Assembly (NCBI GenBank): GCA_963082875.1
Contig: OY720103.1
Span: forward strand, 3,844,001-3,908,000
Reading direction: 5' to 3'
Source of the DNA: Corella eumyota
Lineage: Eukaryota > Chordata > Ascidiacea > Phlebobranchia > Corellidae
Length of the DNA stretch: 64,000 nucleotides
A program made the translations under genes and the position numbers. Positions 36,669 to 47,600 of this stretch are shown one piece after another; the stretch's first letter is position 1, and every line of letters begins with the position of its first letter. The notes below the pieces were generated by a model. It was given only the letters and a program-made list of their open reading frames with translations, was not told the origin of the DNA and did not search any database.

Positions 36669-37907
36669 CTAATTTAAAGTTTCAAACACAATTCCTTGTT
36701 CTTGCAAGCGTTCAATTAAAGTCGTACGAAAAAAGGCTGCCCCCGGTGGATAGACTCCTCCGATTTCTGGTAACTTTTCTTTCTCCTTAATGATCACCAA
36801 AGCTGATTGGACCAGAAATGTGGGCGTCGCCACATACCCAGGTTCGGGACCGGCAACTTTTACTGTCAACTTTTTGTCGGGTTTTTTAGTTTCCCCGTAA
36901 GTTGTACTACCATCACTGTAACCCTCACAAAACATTGTGATCGAAAAACCTGTTGATTTCAAATCCTCGTCACTAGGCCCTTCATGACTGAATATTCCTG
37001 CTGTGAAGAATTTCGGGTGTTTGAGTAGAAGATTCCTGCCCCAAGAACGGCCGGCCAGAAACTGAAAGATTGCCCCATAAAGAAACATTAAAAACACATA
37101 CCAAGCACTTGATATGCAAGAATACATTGAGTATTGTACGGGCTGTTCGTCAAGAACTTCATGCATGTATCTTTGAGATCGGGTCACCACGGCTCTATCT
37201 GCCCCCAAAAATGGAATGGCATATTTGTTGAGCTCATTTGAGAAATGCAAAGAGCCCTTTGATTTTAATCTGGGACCCACATTTGGCAGAGGTTTGTGTG
37301 CGAATGCTTTACGAATTTTTTTCAAATTTAGAATATCTCCAAAACCTTGGACAGCACTTTCATAAGTGGCAAAGTGACCTTTAAAACCATTAGGCCCCGA
37401 ATATATCTCAAAATAGGCATTTATTCCATTCAAAACTCCTTTGAATTGGCTCCTAGCATACATAACACCAAGGTCACTTGGTATACTATCAAATCCACAA
37501 GCACCTACAATAATGATTCCACTTTTCCTGGCTCCTTCGTCGTATTTAAGTTGCATGTTCTCCAAAAACTGGGGCTCCCCAGATATATCAACGTAGTTGG
37601 TCTTGGATTCAACACAAGCTCTTACCACTTCTTCGCCGAAATAACGATAAGGCCCAACACAATTTAACACAACTCGGGCTCGTTTGCACATGAGCAATAA
37701 AGATTGATAATCATTAACATCAGCAATAATGATGTCATTATCTTCGACAGTTGTTATATTTTTCTTGATTTTGTTTTTGTTTCTTCCCGCAACGGCAAAC
37801 GTCACTTGCTCATTTTTCTTAATTTTTTGGATTTCTTCGACTACAAATTTTCCAGTGAATCCTGTTGCACCAAACACCACAAAGTCGTATTCACGCTGGT
37901 CAGACAT
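36669..37907 (-). CDS. SCCPDH: SCCPDH, saccharopine dehydrogenase-like oxidoreductase
   Basis: A single uninterrupted frame of 412 aa (human SCCPDH is 429 aa). The Rossmann fold begins with VVFGATGFTGKFVVEEI (residues 10-26), the nucleotide-binding glycine loop. Later blocks match along the full length: RVVLNCVGPYRYFGE, NYVDISGEPQFLENMQLKYD, GACGFDSIPSDLGV, FLGADRAVVTRSQRY, the hydrophobic segment AWYVFLMFLYGAIFQFLAG (about residue 270), EPGYVATPTF and GGVYPPGAAF. SCCPDH is a lipid-droplet and membrane-associated protein; its substrate is not established, and saccharopine dehydrogenase activity should not be assumed. It is the only complete gene here with no intron in the coding region. A broken relative of the middle part lies at 1165-1395. 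Confidence 0.95.
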   Translation of the reverse strand: MSDQREYDFVVFGATGFTGKFVVEEIQKIKKNEQVTFAVAGRNKNKIKKNITTVEDNDIIIADVNDYQSLLLMCKRARVVLNCVGPYRYFGEEVVRACVESKTNYVDISGEPQFLENMQLKYDEGARKSGIIIVGACGFDSIPSDLGVMYARSQFKGVLNGINAYFEIYSGPNGFKGHFATYESAVQGFGDILNLKKIRKAFAHKPLPNVGPRLKSKGSLHFSNELNKYAIPFLGADRAVVTRSQRYMHEVLDEQPVQYSMYSCISSAWYVFLMFLYGAIFQFLAGRSWGRNLLLKHPKFFTAGIFSHEGPSDEDLKSTGFSITMFCEGYSDGSTTYGETKKPDKKLTVKVAGPEPGYVATPTFLVQSALVIIKEKEKLPEIGGVYPPGAAFFRTTLIERLQEQGIVFETLN

Positions 37908-38421
37908 TTTTAAAAATTTTTACTCAACCTAATCACCTACGCAGTTAGTCTGACGAATCGTGATGCATTAGTCAGTTATTTAGTAATTATCGTAACACAA
38001 TTACAAAAAATAACTCAACACGACATTATGCTATCTGGTTCTTATTTATTTTTAAGCTACAGCTCCTTTTAGATTACCTACATGTTTGTTATTTAGCAGG
38101 TGGGTAAATACCCTCTTAATGCCATTTAAAGCAAGGTTTAGACCCCTACCAACCAGTACCACATTAAGAACTACTTTTACACCTTCTATGAAATGTCTGC
38201 AATACAAAGTAACGTACAATAAGGTTTATGACCTAAATGTGACACCTCAAATAGAAACGACTGGCGCTAACAACTAACAGTGGCGTTTTTACTTTACCCC
38301 TTACAAGATATTTTAAACCTTATTCACTTTGCAACAGTAAAAAAAAATTCAAGACCTAGAGGGTGTTACTTAAAAATAACATTATAAGATAGCAGTTAGA
38401 AATCGGCAGCTTGGTGTAGAG
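37908..38421. other. SCCPDH upstream region
   Basis: No gene seen. The last 20 bases (38402-38421) repeat the first bases of the SINE that follows, a truncated head directly in front of a full copy. Confidence 0.5.
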
Positions 38422-38716
38422 CCGGCAGCGTGGTGTAGTGGTAAGAACACTTGCTACACCACACATGAGGTCGTGGGTTCAATCCCCACTGTTCTCATGC
38501 TGTAGCGCCCTTGAGTAAGGCGCTATAAACGGTGTGAACTCCTGCTGAGCCAGCACTTAATCAGGAGTATAATTATCGGGCAATTATAATCTATAATATC
38601 CCAAACTGCCACAGGCAACTCGAGACTGGGTCGGAGTAACTGATGTTACTCTATGTTTAAGTCGCGCATTCGACTTTCCCACATCGAGGATAAAGATATA
38701 TACAAAAAAAAAAAAT
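38422..38716 (+). mobile_element. tRNA-derived SINE, full length, well preserved
   Basis: Near-consensus copy: GGCAGCGTGGTGTAGTGG head, GTGGGTTCAATCCCC B box, complete body and a long A tail (A11). Probably among the youngest copies here. Confidence 0.95.
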
Positions 38717-38950
38717 AGATGTCGGACCTAGTCTTCCTGGAGGATGCAGCATAAAAAGAATATTTTACTAGCCTCTAAAAATTACACTTTTGCAACAGAA
38801 AAAAGTTATAAGATTTATGTAATCGGACTACCTTTTATTTTATCATTATTAAGTACTTTTTGCTTATAAATAAACAGTTTTATTTGCAAAAAAATGATCT
38901 TGATACCTTTCCCCGCCTCAATCATAAATTCAAAAATAAAGAAGATTCGA

Positions 38951-41900
38951 CTAAGTCTGGTTCAACTTGATTTCATATTTGCCAGTGCTATTGGATCGAC
39001 AAAGTAAATCATCTTTACCATCTCCATTAACATCAAGAGCTAAAAGTTGATCATTATGCTCCCCCGGTTCACAAAAGTTCGACTTCCACACCGGGGAGGC
39101 GGAGAATTCTCCTCGCTGTGATATAAGGACTCCAATACCCCTTGTATATTAAAAATGATTAAACAGCTATGTTAACGCATGATGCTAGGGCATAAAAAAG
39201 CTTTAAAATTGATATGATAATATTAGGGATCTCTTTGGGGTAAATTGACTCGTTACTGTATTCTAATTTAAACAAAAGGAAGTTTTATTCACCCCCCGTT
39301 TCTGCAAACAATGTCGTCGAACCCATCACCGTCAAAATCCCCTGCAACATTATCCACAGCCACCGCACAAGGGGGTCCCTTTCCTTCCCAGGTTAACTCT
39401 GTGTATTCCCCATTTTCGTTCGCTAAACCCACATATCTGTTGACAAAAACAAAGTAGAATTTAATATAATATAAAAATTAGCACAAACCTTTTTCTACTC
39501 ACAAATTTTTAAACATGGCACAGAAAATGTCCATTTTTCCATCTCCATTAAAATCTCCGAAAGCCAAATTTACAAAACTTGGACGTTTGCCACCCAACTC
39601 TGTGCATATCGGTGACATATTTTCCATTTTTTCTTTTTTAAAAGAAGTTTTCCCTTAATTAAAACATTTAAAATAAGCCAACAGGGTAAAAATTCGTTGT
39701 ATGATCAGCATGTTTAAAATTAAGCCATTTTCTTAATGTTTACTGTAGAAAAATAGACCAATCCAGACCAAGCTTAGATACTAAAAATCACTTTAGGATT
39801 AGCCGGTTAAACCACAAACCCACTTACAATTAAAGCGCTTGCTTTTTACCTGAATTAGTTACAGCAGTTACAGGAGTATTAGAAGTTGTTGTACCAAGTG
39901 TTGTTGTATCGAGTGTTGTTGTTGAGCCTAGCTCTGTAGTTGTCGTAGTTGTTGTTGGTATAGTAACTGGAGTTACCTTGCTCGTAAAAACAGGCAGTGT
40001 AGTAAATTTTGTAGTCGTTTCTTGTGTAGTTGCTATTGTTTGTGCTTCTGTTGTTCTTCTTGTAGTTACGCCAGTTGTTGCTGTTTGTGCTATTGTTGTT
40101 GTTGTAGTTGTGGTTTGTGCTGTTGTTGTTGTTGAAACGATTCTCCCTCCTTTTAACAACAATAATAAAACATAAAAAACAAATTAAATGAAGACATAAA
40201 AAAGGTTACCAGTTGTGCAAGGTCCTCTGCAACTCTTCGTGGAGGAATCTTCTCCCTCACATCCAGATCCCGTTCCAACATGACAAACCCTGTGCCTAAA
40301 TTAAAAACAAATTAAAAAGTAGGAGTATTGGAATTAAAAAATAGGAGTAAACAAATTAAAAAGTAGGAAACTTTTAATTGAACAACATTTTTAACTAAGT
40401 TAACTTGTTCATTTTTGACTTTTTTACCTTAAAGCTATTCCTCTTTCCTTACACTTGGCATCACAAGTTGCCCATTCCTGCCAGAACTGCCAATGTGAAG
40501 CTTTTGTTGAACATTTGGTCTCCGTTTTACAGTCCTCCTCTTCGTACTTGTCACTCTCTGGCCCACATTTTCCTGCTCCCTGAACAATAAAATTATAAAT
40601 TGTTTCACTAAAGTATTACAAAAGAAAAGTTTAAATCCTTATACTTAGTTCTAAATATATACAAAACGCACCTCCAAACACATTCTTTCTCTCTTTCTTA
40701 CAGGATAATCATTCCCCTCCTTGCAGTTACATTCTGTTGACCAAAACCCCCAGAAATTCCACTCCGGGGTGCTTGGCTGTGGGGGTTTCGGTACAAATCG
40801 AACATCACCCTTGTTCTCTGTGGTAACACTTCCCCGCACTGCTTTTCCACCTAAATAAAACGGTTAGTTGGTCATCAATTAAGGTTCTTGGTTCGATTTC
40901 CACAGATTGCATGTATGAACTTTTTTTATTGCTTAATGCAAAATTACTAAAATTTTAATATTATTATGATTCCAATTACCTTTACTAGGGCAAGGATATA
41001 ATCTGTTCAGTTCTCTTGCATCTTCTACTGATAAAAATGGACCCCTTCTAATCTGTTGACCTGTAAATTATAAGCCAGTTAAATACAAAATAATCTTTGT
41101 CAACCTGACACAGTATTTTAGCAAGGCATAGTGGGTAGTGGGCATAACTTAAATGGGAGGCAGTGGGCATAACTTAAAGGATCTTACCTTTAAGTTTTAC
41201 TGTTTTCAAGTTTTTTTTGAACACTTACAAAGCCAAAACACCTTAAAGTTAAAGATCAGGCAACTTTACCAGGTCAATTTTTAAAGCACTGAGGATTAAA
41301 CTTAAAACCTCTTGTAGTAAAGCCAAGTGTTTTCACTACAACATGGTGTAAAATTGCATTAACAAAATCAGCCTTCTAAACTTACCTTGTTTAGCAACTA
41401 TAGTAGGTTGCCTGTTAGTCGAGAATGCCAGTGATCCATAATGCATGATTGAACTGAAATCATAAGGAGATCCCAAGTCATGAGCTTCACTTGGTAATAA
41501 TTTGTTGAAATTAATAATCATTCCTATCAAAAACTAAAGTTTATTAAAATTTTGGTAACATTAATAAATTATTATATGGTCAGGTTATACTAAGGCAACT
41601 TAAAACTCCTTTTTTAAATGTATTTATGCTCGATGTGGGAAAATCAAATTTGTGACCTTAACATAGAGTAACATTAGTTACTTTAACCAATTTCGAGTTG
41701 CCTTTGGCAGTTTGGGGTATTATAGATTATATTTCATTGATAATTAGGCTACTGTTCAAGTAGAGCTCAGCAGGGGTTCATACCTTTTATGGCGCCTTAC
41801 TTAAGAGTGCTACAACATAAGAGGAGTAAATCAAAGTTTTCTGACCACTACACCACGCTCCCTGACTTAAACTATATAAGAACAGGCCAAAAATTTACCA

Positions 41901-44144
41901 ATCTTTTTGGTTTTTATATTATTTTAATAATGAAAAACCTAATTAAACTAGAGCATTGTAAGCTTACCACTTCTAATATTCTCCTTTTGGATTAGAACAT
42001 AATCATCTCTATCACTTCTTGTCTGCTCGTGAAAAAAACCCAACATATGCATTACTTCATGTTGTACAGTTGATGTCCATAAGCAACCTAAGATTGGATG
42101 CATTTACCAAACTCATTGAAAGTGTAACAACAAAATACGTTAATACTTAGTCTTAGGTAATACTTTACCGTCTCTTTGGATGTTAATCTTTTGGCATTGC
42201 TTTTTCAATTTGTAAGAGAGAGATTTGCCTACCATCGACCTATAAACACAAGAAAATACTAAACAAAACAATTCAACAAAAATCCTGTGGAAAACAGACA
42301 AAAATTGTTTAAACGGCGTTAATAAGACGTGCTGTGCCATTTAACCTATTAGGTAGGCTTTTTTATATAAAAAGTTAATGTGAATTTTAAAAATTTACCA
42401 ACACCCTCGTTCACTAGATTGAAATTGAAAACAATATTCTGGTTTTAGATTTTTCTTGGGTCTAACTCGAATGCAAGTTTTTTCATCGTAATCTGCGATT
42501 GCTTTGATGAAAACATCATTAGTATACAGATCAGCTAAAAAATTTAAAAAAATACAAATAAAGCCTTGCTTTATAAAATTTTTTTTTAAATTTAGTTTTT
42601 CTAAATGTTGGCAGGCCAAAACATAAAGTAACATTAGTTAACATAACCCAGTCTTAAGTTGACCTTACTTGATATTAACATGTAACTCAAAAAAGTTGGT
42701 ATAAATACTGCACCCTAAAGAATACATAGCCTAATATAAAAAAAGGTAAAAGTTTATATCAAAAACTTACGTTCAACTGTATCATCATAGTAGATATAAT
42801 AAAGACCATCAATTATATCATTCCCCCACAACCATTGGTTTCTCATCACGGAGCCACCAGCCAATATACTTAAATCACTATTTTCATCAACTAGACCATA
42901 CTCCTAAAGCAATTAGGTCACATTTTATTTAGACTTTTTAATATTAAGGTGCTATAAACGATATAAACTCCTGTTGAGCCACCACTTAATCAGCAGCATA
43001 ACTATCTGGCAATTATAATCTATAATATCCCAATCTGCTACAGGCAACTCGAGACTGGGTCGGAGTAACTGATGTTACTCTATGTTTAGGTCACACATTC
43101 GACCTTCCCACATCAAGGATAAAAATATATACAAAAAAATATATAAAGATAACAATCCCTATAAGACATGTAGGGATTTATCTTAAAAAGATTACTTAAA
43201 TATTTATATAAAATCTTGTTTTTTTATATATTGATAGCTTAGTCTGTGGCCTATTTTTTACACAAATTTAACTTTTGATGCTTACTGACTACCTGCTCAA
43301 CTTTTATTCATAACAATTATATTTTATATAACCTATTTAAACTTTTTTAAAATGTAATACAACCTCAAGCATAGTCGGTATATCCTGTTCTTCAAACTGT
43401 ATATCACCTTCAAATAAGCCTTTGGTTGCACAAACACAAGATTCTGCACAGCCATCCTCGTTTCTCTGATAACCAAATGGGCACGAATAAACGCAAGAAC
43501 TAATTTGAAATGAACAGCCTAAACCTATATAGACAAAATACATACTAAACTATTTTTACTTAAAGTTACCTTTTCAACACCACAGATAAAAAAGATTAAA
43601 TAAGGTATACACTAAATTGTATAAGAAATTTAACTCTTAAAAGACATACAGTGTTCAACTTACCGCATGTGTTAGCTAATATTTCATTTGCTTCACTATC
43701 TGATATATTACAATCCTCTGTGCTGCTTGAACCTAAAAGCAATGTAAGCAAATTTGATCCTTTTTAAATACATGATTTTTATTAATATTTACTTACCTGA
43801 AACAACAAAATAAACCACGATGCCAACAATAGCAATAATAAGAAACAGTCCACCTATTGCAGCATACAAAACTACCTGGGAATTTTTTGAAGGTTGATTT
43901 TTACCCCTGCCACCTATAATATTAAATATAAATACTTTTAATATCGACAAAAATATGTAGCCTACCAATTGTGGCACACTGTACTTATCTTTAAATTTTG
44001 CCTGCTTTAGCTATATAAACACTTATTCTTATATGCTAAACTATTTCTTTATCTAAAATAACCTTTTCTTGACCTTCTGCTTCTGTTTCTATGCTCTTTT
44101 CTTGGTTTGGCCGATGGATTTATAACAATTTCTTCATCAAACAT
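38951..44144 (-). CDS. Gene A: type II membrane astacin with TSP1, mucin and VCBS repeats
   Basis: Seventeen exons give 769 aa with all phases consistent. Parts in order: basic cytoplasmic tail (1-27); TM helix VVLYAAIGGLFLIIAIVGIV at about 42-65; antistasin-like Cys module (CVYSCPFGYQ..EDGCAESCVC); astacin propeptide switch LFEGDIQF; catalytic domain with intact zinc site HEVMHMLGFFHEQTRSDRD (exon 41968-42087) and Met-turn SSIMHYGSLAF (exon 41386-41523); TSP1-type modules (EWNFWGFWSTECNC; WQFWQEWATCDAKC); a 100-aa Thr-rich stalk (exon 39850-40149); three FG-GAP/VCBS calcium loops DFNGDGKMD, DFDGDGFDD and DVNGDGKDD at the C-terminus. With no signal peptide and a basic N-terminus, a type II topology with an extracellular protease is inferred. 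Catalytic residues are complete, so an active surface or shed metalloprotease is likely. First (3'-most) of three tandem paralogues; substrate unknown. Confidence 0.9.
41622..41866 (-). mobile_element. SINE in gene A intron
   Basis: Minus-strand copy of the common SINE running from a CTCGATGTGGG 3' end to the head near CTACACCACGCTCCCTG. Diverged, with small deletions. Confidence 0.8.
42951..43138 (+). mobile_element. 5'-truncated SINE in gene A intron
   Basis: Starts inside the body at GGTGCTATAAACG and keeps the rest through TTCCCACATCAAGG and the A-rich tail; the tRNA head is missing. Confidence 0.85.
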
Positions 44145-44634
44145 AATTGCAAAAAACTTAATAAACTAACAATATATATAAGACTATCTAAGTTAAAAAA
44201 CAAGAAACAAATTAAATTATAAAATGGAAAAACAAGCAGATAAAGAAATATTTACAATACAACATAGTAAAACTACATACAAATAGAATATAAAGACAAC
44301 AATAAACAATTCAAACATTTACAATTTTTCGTAACTAGTAATTTTAATTAAATTAGCTTTCTATACTGCATAGTTTTGTAGATTTTTCCTTCTTAAAACT
44401 GTGTGAAAAGATAAGCACACTCTCTAACTTGGTTAAAATATTATGGTTATTCAAATCACCTTTCAGTGTTAAGGTAAACATTTTTTTCAAATTAAAGACC
44501 CCTTCTTGTATTCTTTTTTTTCTTATACATTAAATCTGTTTTCTGTACTTCTTTTAAGCATCTGTGTTTGTTATTACATTCTCATATTAACGAACAAGTT
44601 TTTGCAGCATTTTAACTACCAGCACCTACTGATT

Positions 44635-47600
44635 TTAATACTGGTTCAATTTTAGGTAATATCGTCCTGAAACCTCTCTACAAATTAAATCTGCCTTTCC
44701 GTCTCCGTTAACATCCAGAGCTAATAGCTGATCGTTAAATTGGTTTGGTCGGCAAAAGTAAGATTCATAAGCAGGAGGTGAAGAAAATTCACCATATTGT
44801 GATAATATTATAGACACTGCAGTTGACCTAAATAAAGAAAAAGAAAAAAAATTCATTCAGTACCAGATTATGAACCATTCATTACCAAATAAAAAAAAAC
44901 ATTTTTCCCAGAAATTTAAACATACAACCTTTACTAGATTTTAAACCATTCATTAACAGATAATAAAACCATTTATAACCAGATTATAAACCAGTTAATA
45001 CCAAATTTTAAACCATCTCTTACCAAATAAAGAACCATTTATTACCAGATTATAAAGCATCCCTTACCAAAATATAAACCATTCATGACCAGATTTTAAA
45101 CCATTCATTACAAAATCACAAACTAGTCACTACCAGATTACAAACCATGATTTACAATATTACTACCATGTTTTTCTACACAGAAAATCATCGCGACCAT
45201 CTCCATTAAAATCCGCAACTATATTTGTTTTTCCGACAGAACAGTAAGGGCTGTTTCCCTGCCACGCTATTCTGTTTATACTACCTTGACTGTCGGCATG
45301 CGCAACATATCTATATGTGAAATTCTGCGTTAGATAATATTTTATATAAAACCTATAAAATGACTTTACTAAAACGCATTTCAAGAAAACTTGTGTTGTT
45401 AAAATTTTAATAATAAATCAAAATTGAAACTTTCAGCAAAAAAATCGACTTACAATTTCTCAGCCTTAGCGCACACTACATCAGTTTTTAAATCGCCGTT
45501 AAAATCTCCAAAATAAGAAATGGTGTAACCCCATCCTGCTAGAGTGCACACTGACTGCATAGAAGGGACCTTGTATTTACTAAACGTTAATTTCCCTAAA
45601 AAATACTTAAATACTAAATAAAATACTAATAAATACCAATTTTAAGTACAAAATAAAAATGTATAAACTGGTTAACCTGCAAGTGTTACATCAGTAAATG
45701 GTGTATTTGAGGTTGCTGTAATTCTACTTGAGAAAGGGGTCCATACCCAGCGACTGGTTGTTTGAAATGGTGTATATTGGGTTGTAAAAAACGGTGGGTT
45801 GGTAGTAAACCATGGTGTGTATTTTGTTGTAAACACGGGTGGTGTCCATCTGGTTGTTGTTGGAAGTGTCCATCTTTGGGTGGTCCATTGAGTGGTGGTA
45901 TATTGGGTCGCTGGTGTAGCCCATGGATTCCATCTGGTTGTTGTAGGTGAAGTCCATCTGGTTGTCAGAAATGGTGTGTATTGTGTAGTTGGTGCAAATG
46001 TAAAGTATGAAGGTATTGAAATGGTTGTAAAATGAAAAGTTCTGGTTGTGAATATATGTGGTGTGGTTGTGAAAAATGGTTGCCTGGTTGTAAAAGACGG
46101 CCATCTAGTTGTGTAAAATGGTGCATTAGTAGTGGTAAAAGTTGGCCATCTGGTTGTATACCATGGTTGTCTGGTTGTATAATACGGGGCTTGGGTTGTA
46201 AAAAATGGTTGTCTAGTGGTTGTAAAAGCTGGCCATCTGGTTGTATACAATGGAAACCTGGTGGTAGTAAATGTAGGCCATCGAGTGGTATAAACTGGTC
46301 TTTGTGTAGTATAAACTGGTGCTCTGGTTGTATAGATTGGTTGCGTTGTGTAAATTGGTTGAGTGGTTGTAGTAAAAACTTTATCTGTAGAAAAAAAAAT
46401 TAAAAACTTGGATAAATGTCACGAAATTATTTGCAAAGAAAACAGGTTAAATTTTTTTAAGTTTAATAATAAAATATTTCTTACCTGACCCACATTTTCC
46501 CCAACAAGATTTAGATTGTCCTAAACTTTCTTCACATTGATTTCCCCCAATACACTTTCGTGATCTAAAAAGAATTTTTAATTTCAAAATATTTTAATAA
46601 AATTATAACCATCCTCTGTTTTTTTTTATTTATCCTTCATGTGGAAAGATCCACTTCATGATCTAAACATAGAGTAACATCAGTTACTTGACCAAGTTTA
46701 AAATGTCTTTGGCAGTTCGGGTTATAGTAGTATAAAATTGCCCGATATTTAAGCTGCTGATTAAGTTCTGGCTCAGCAAGAGTTTATACCATTATTAGTG
46801 CCCTACTCTCGAGCACCACAGCATGAAAGCTGTGGGAACTAAACCCAGAGCCTCGTGTAGTGAAGGCAAGTAGTCTGACCGCCATTTTTGACAAGGCAAG
46901 TAGTCTGACCGCCATGCCATTTTCGAGTGTTACAGTACTGCTTTTGGGGTGTTAGGCCAAAACTTTTCTTACCTTTTTATATAACCTCGTTCATCGCACT
47001 TATAAAGAGAAGTGCATGTTGTCCAAATAGTCCAGAATCCCACATGCATGGGTTTCTGTGAGCAAGGAACATCGTCATAACATGTTTCCACCTGCACACT
47101 GTCACTTTCTGGGCCGCACTTCATAACGCCCTGAAATTTTTTAAGGTGTAATAATACAACAATTGAATTACTGTGATCAAGTTCAAGCCAGTAAGTTATC
47201 AAAAAACAGTCAAGTTTATATTGACTAAACTCAAGTTAAACCCGAAAACTCAAGTAGAAAGTGAGTACACTTCAAACCTAAATATGCACGTGATTAGGTT
47301 GGTAAATTTAAGTTAAGTTTACCTTTAAATACTAAAGTTTCAATTGATTCATTTCAAGTTAAGTGAAATTTGAAAACTCAAGTAGGAAATAAGTACACTT
47401 AAATAGAGATAAACCATAGTCTGATGTAAGTTAATTTAAGTTAAGTTAAACTCAAATATATGTATCTTAAGTGAGTAAATTCCATCTTAGTTAACCAAAA
47501 AGATTTTAAAAAAAATTAAATAAACTTAAAAACTCGAGTCTAATTTAAGTAAACTCAGATCGAGTTAAGGTTTATAGAAAAATTTTTTAGTAACTTAACT

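Noticed and set aside
36303-36669. Operon of SCCPDH and TEX2
   Set aside because: Same strand, but 366 bp apart, longer than typical tunicate operon gaps, and no trans-splice acceptor could be assigned with confidence.
39978-40175. Val-rich plus-strand frame
   Set aside because: Antisense of the gene A mucin exon.
45762-46403. Plus-strand Cys/Trp-rich open frames
   Set aside because: They are the reverse of the Thr/Trp/Tyr mucin exon of gene B. The repeat keeps several frames open, and composition follows from the repeat.
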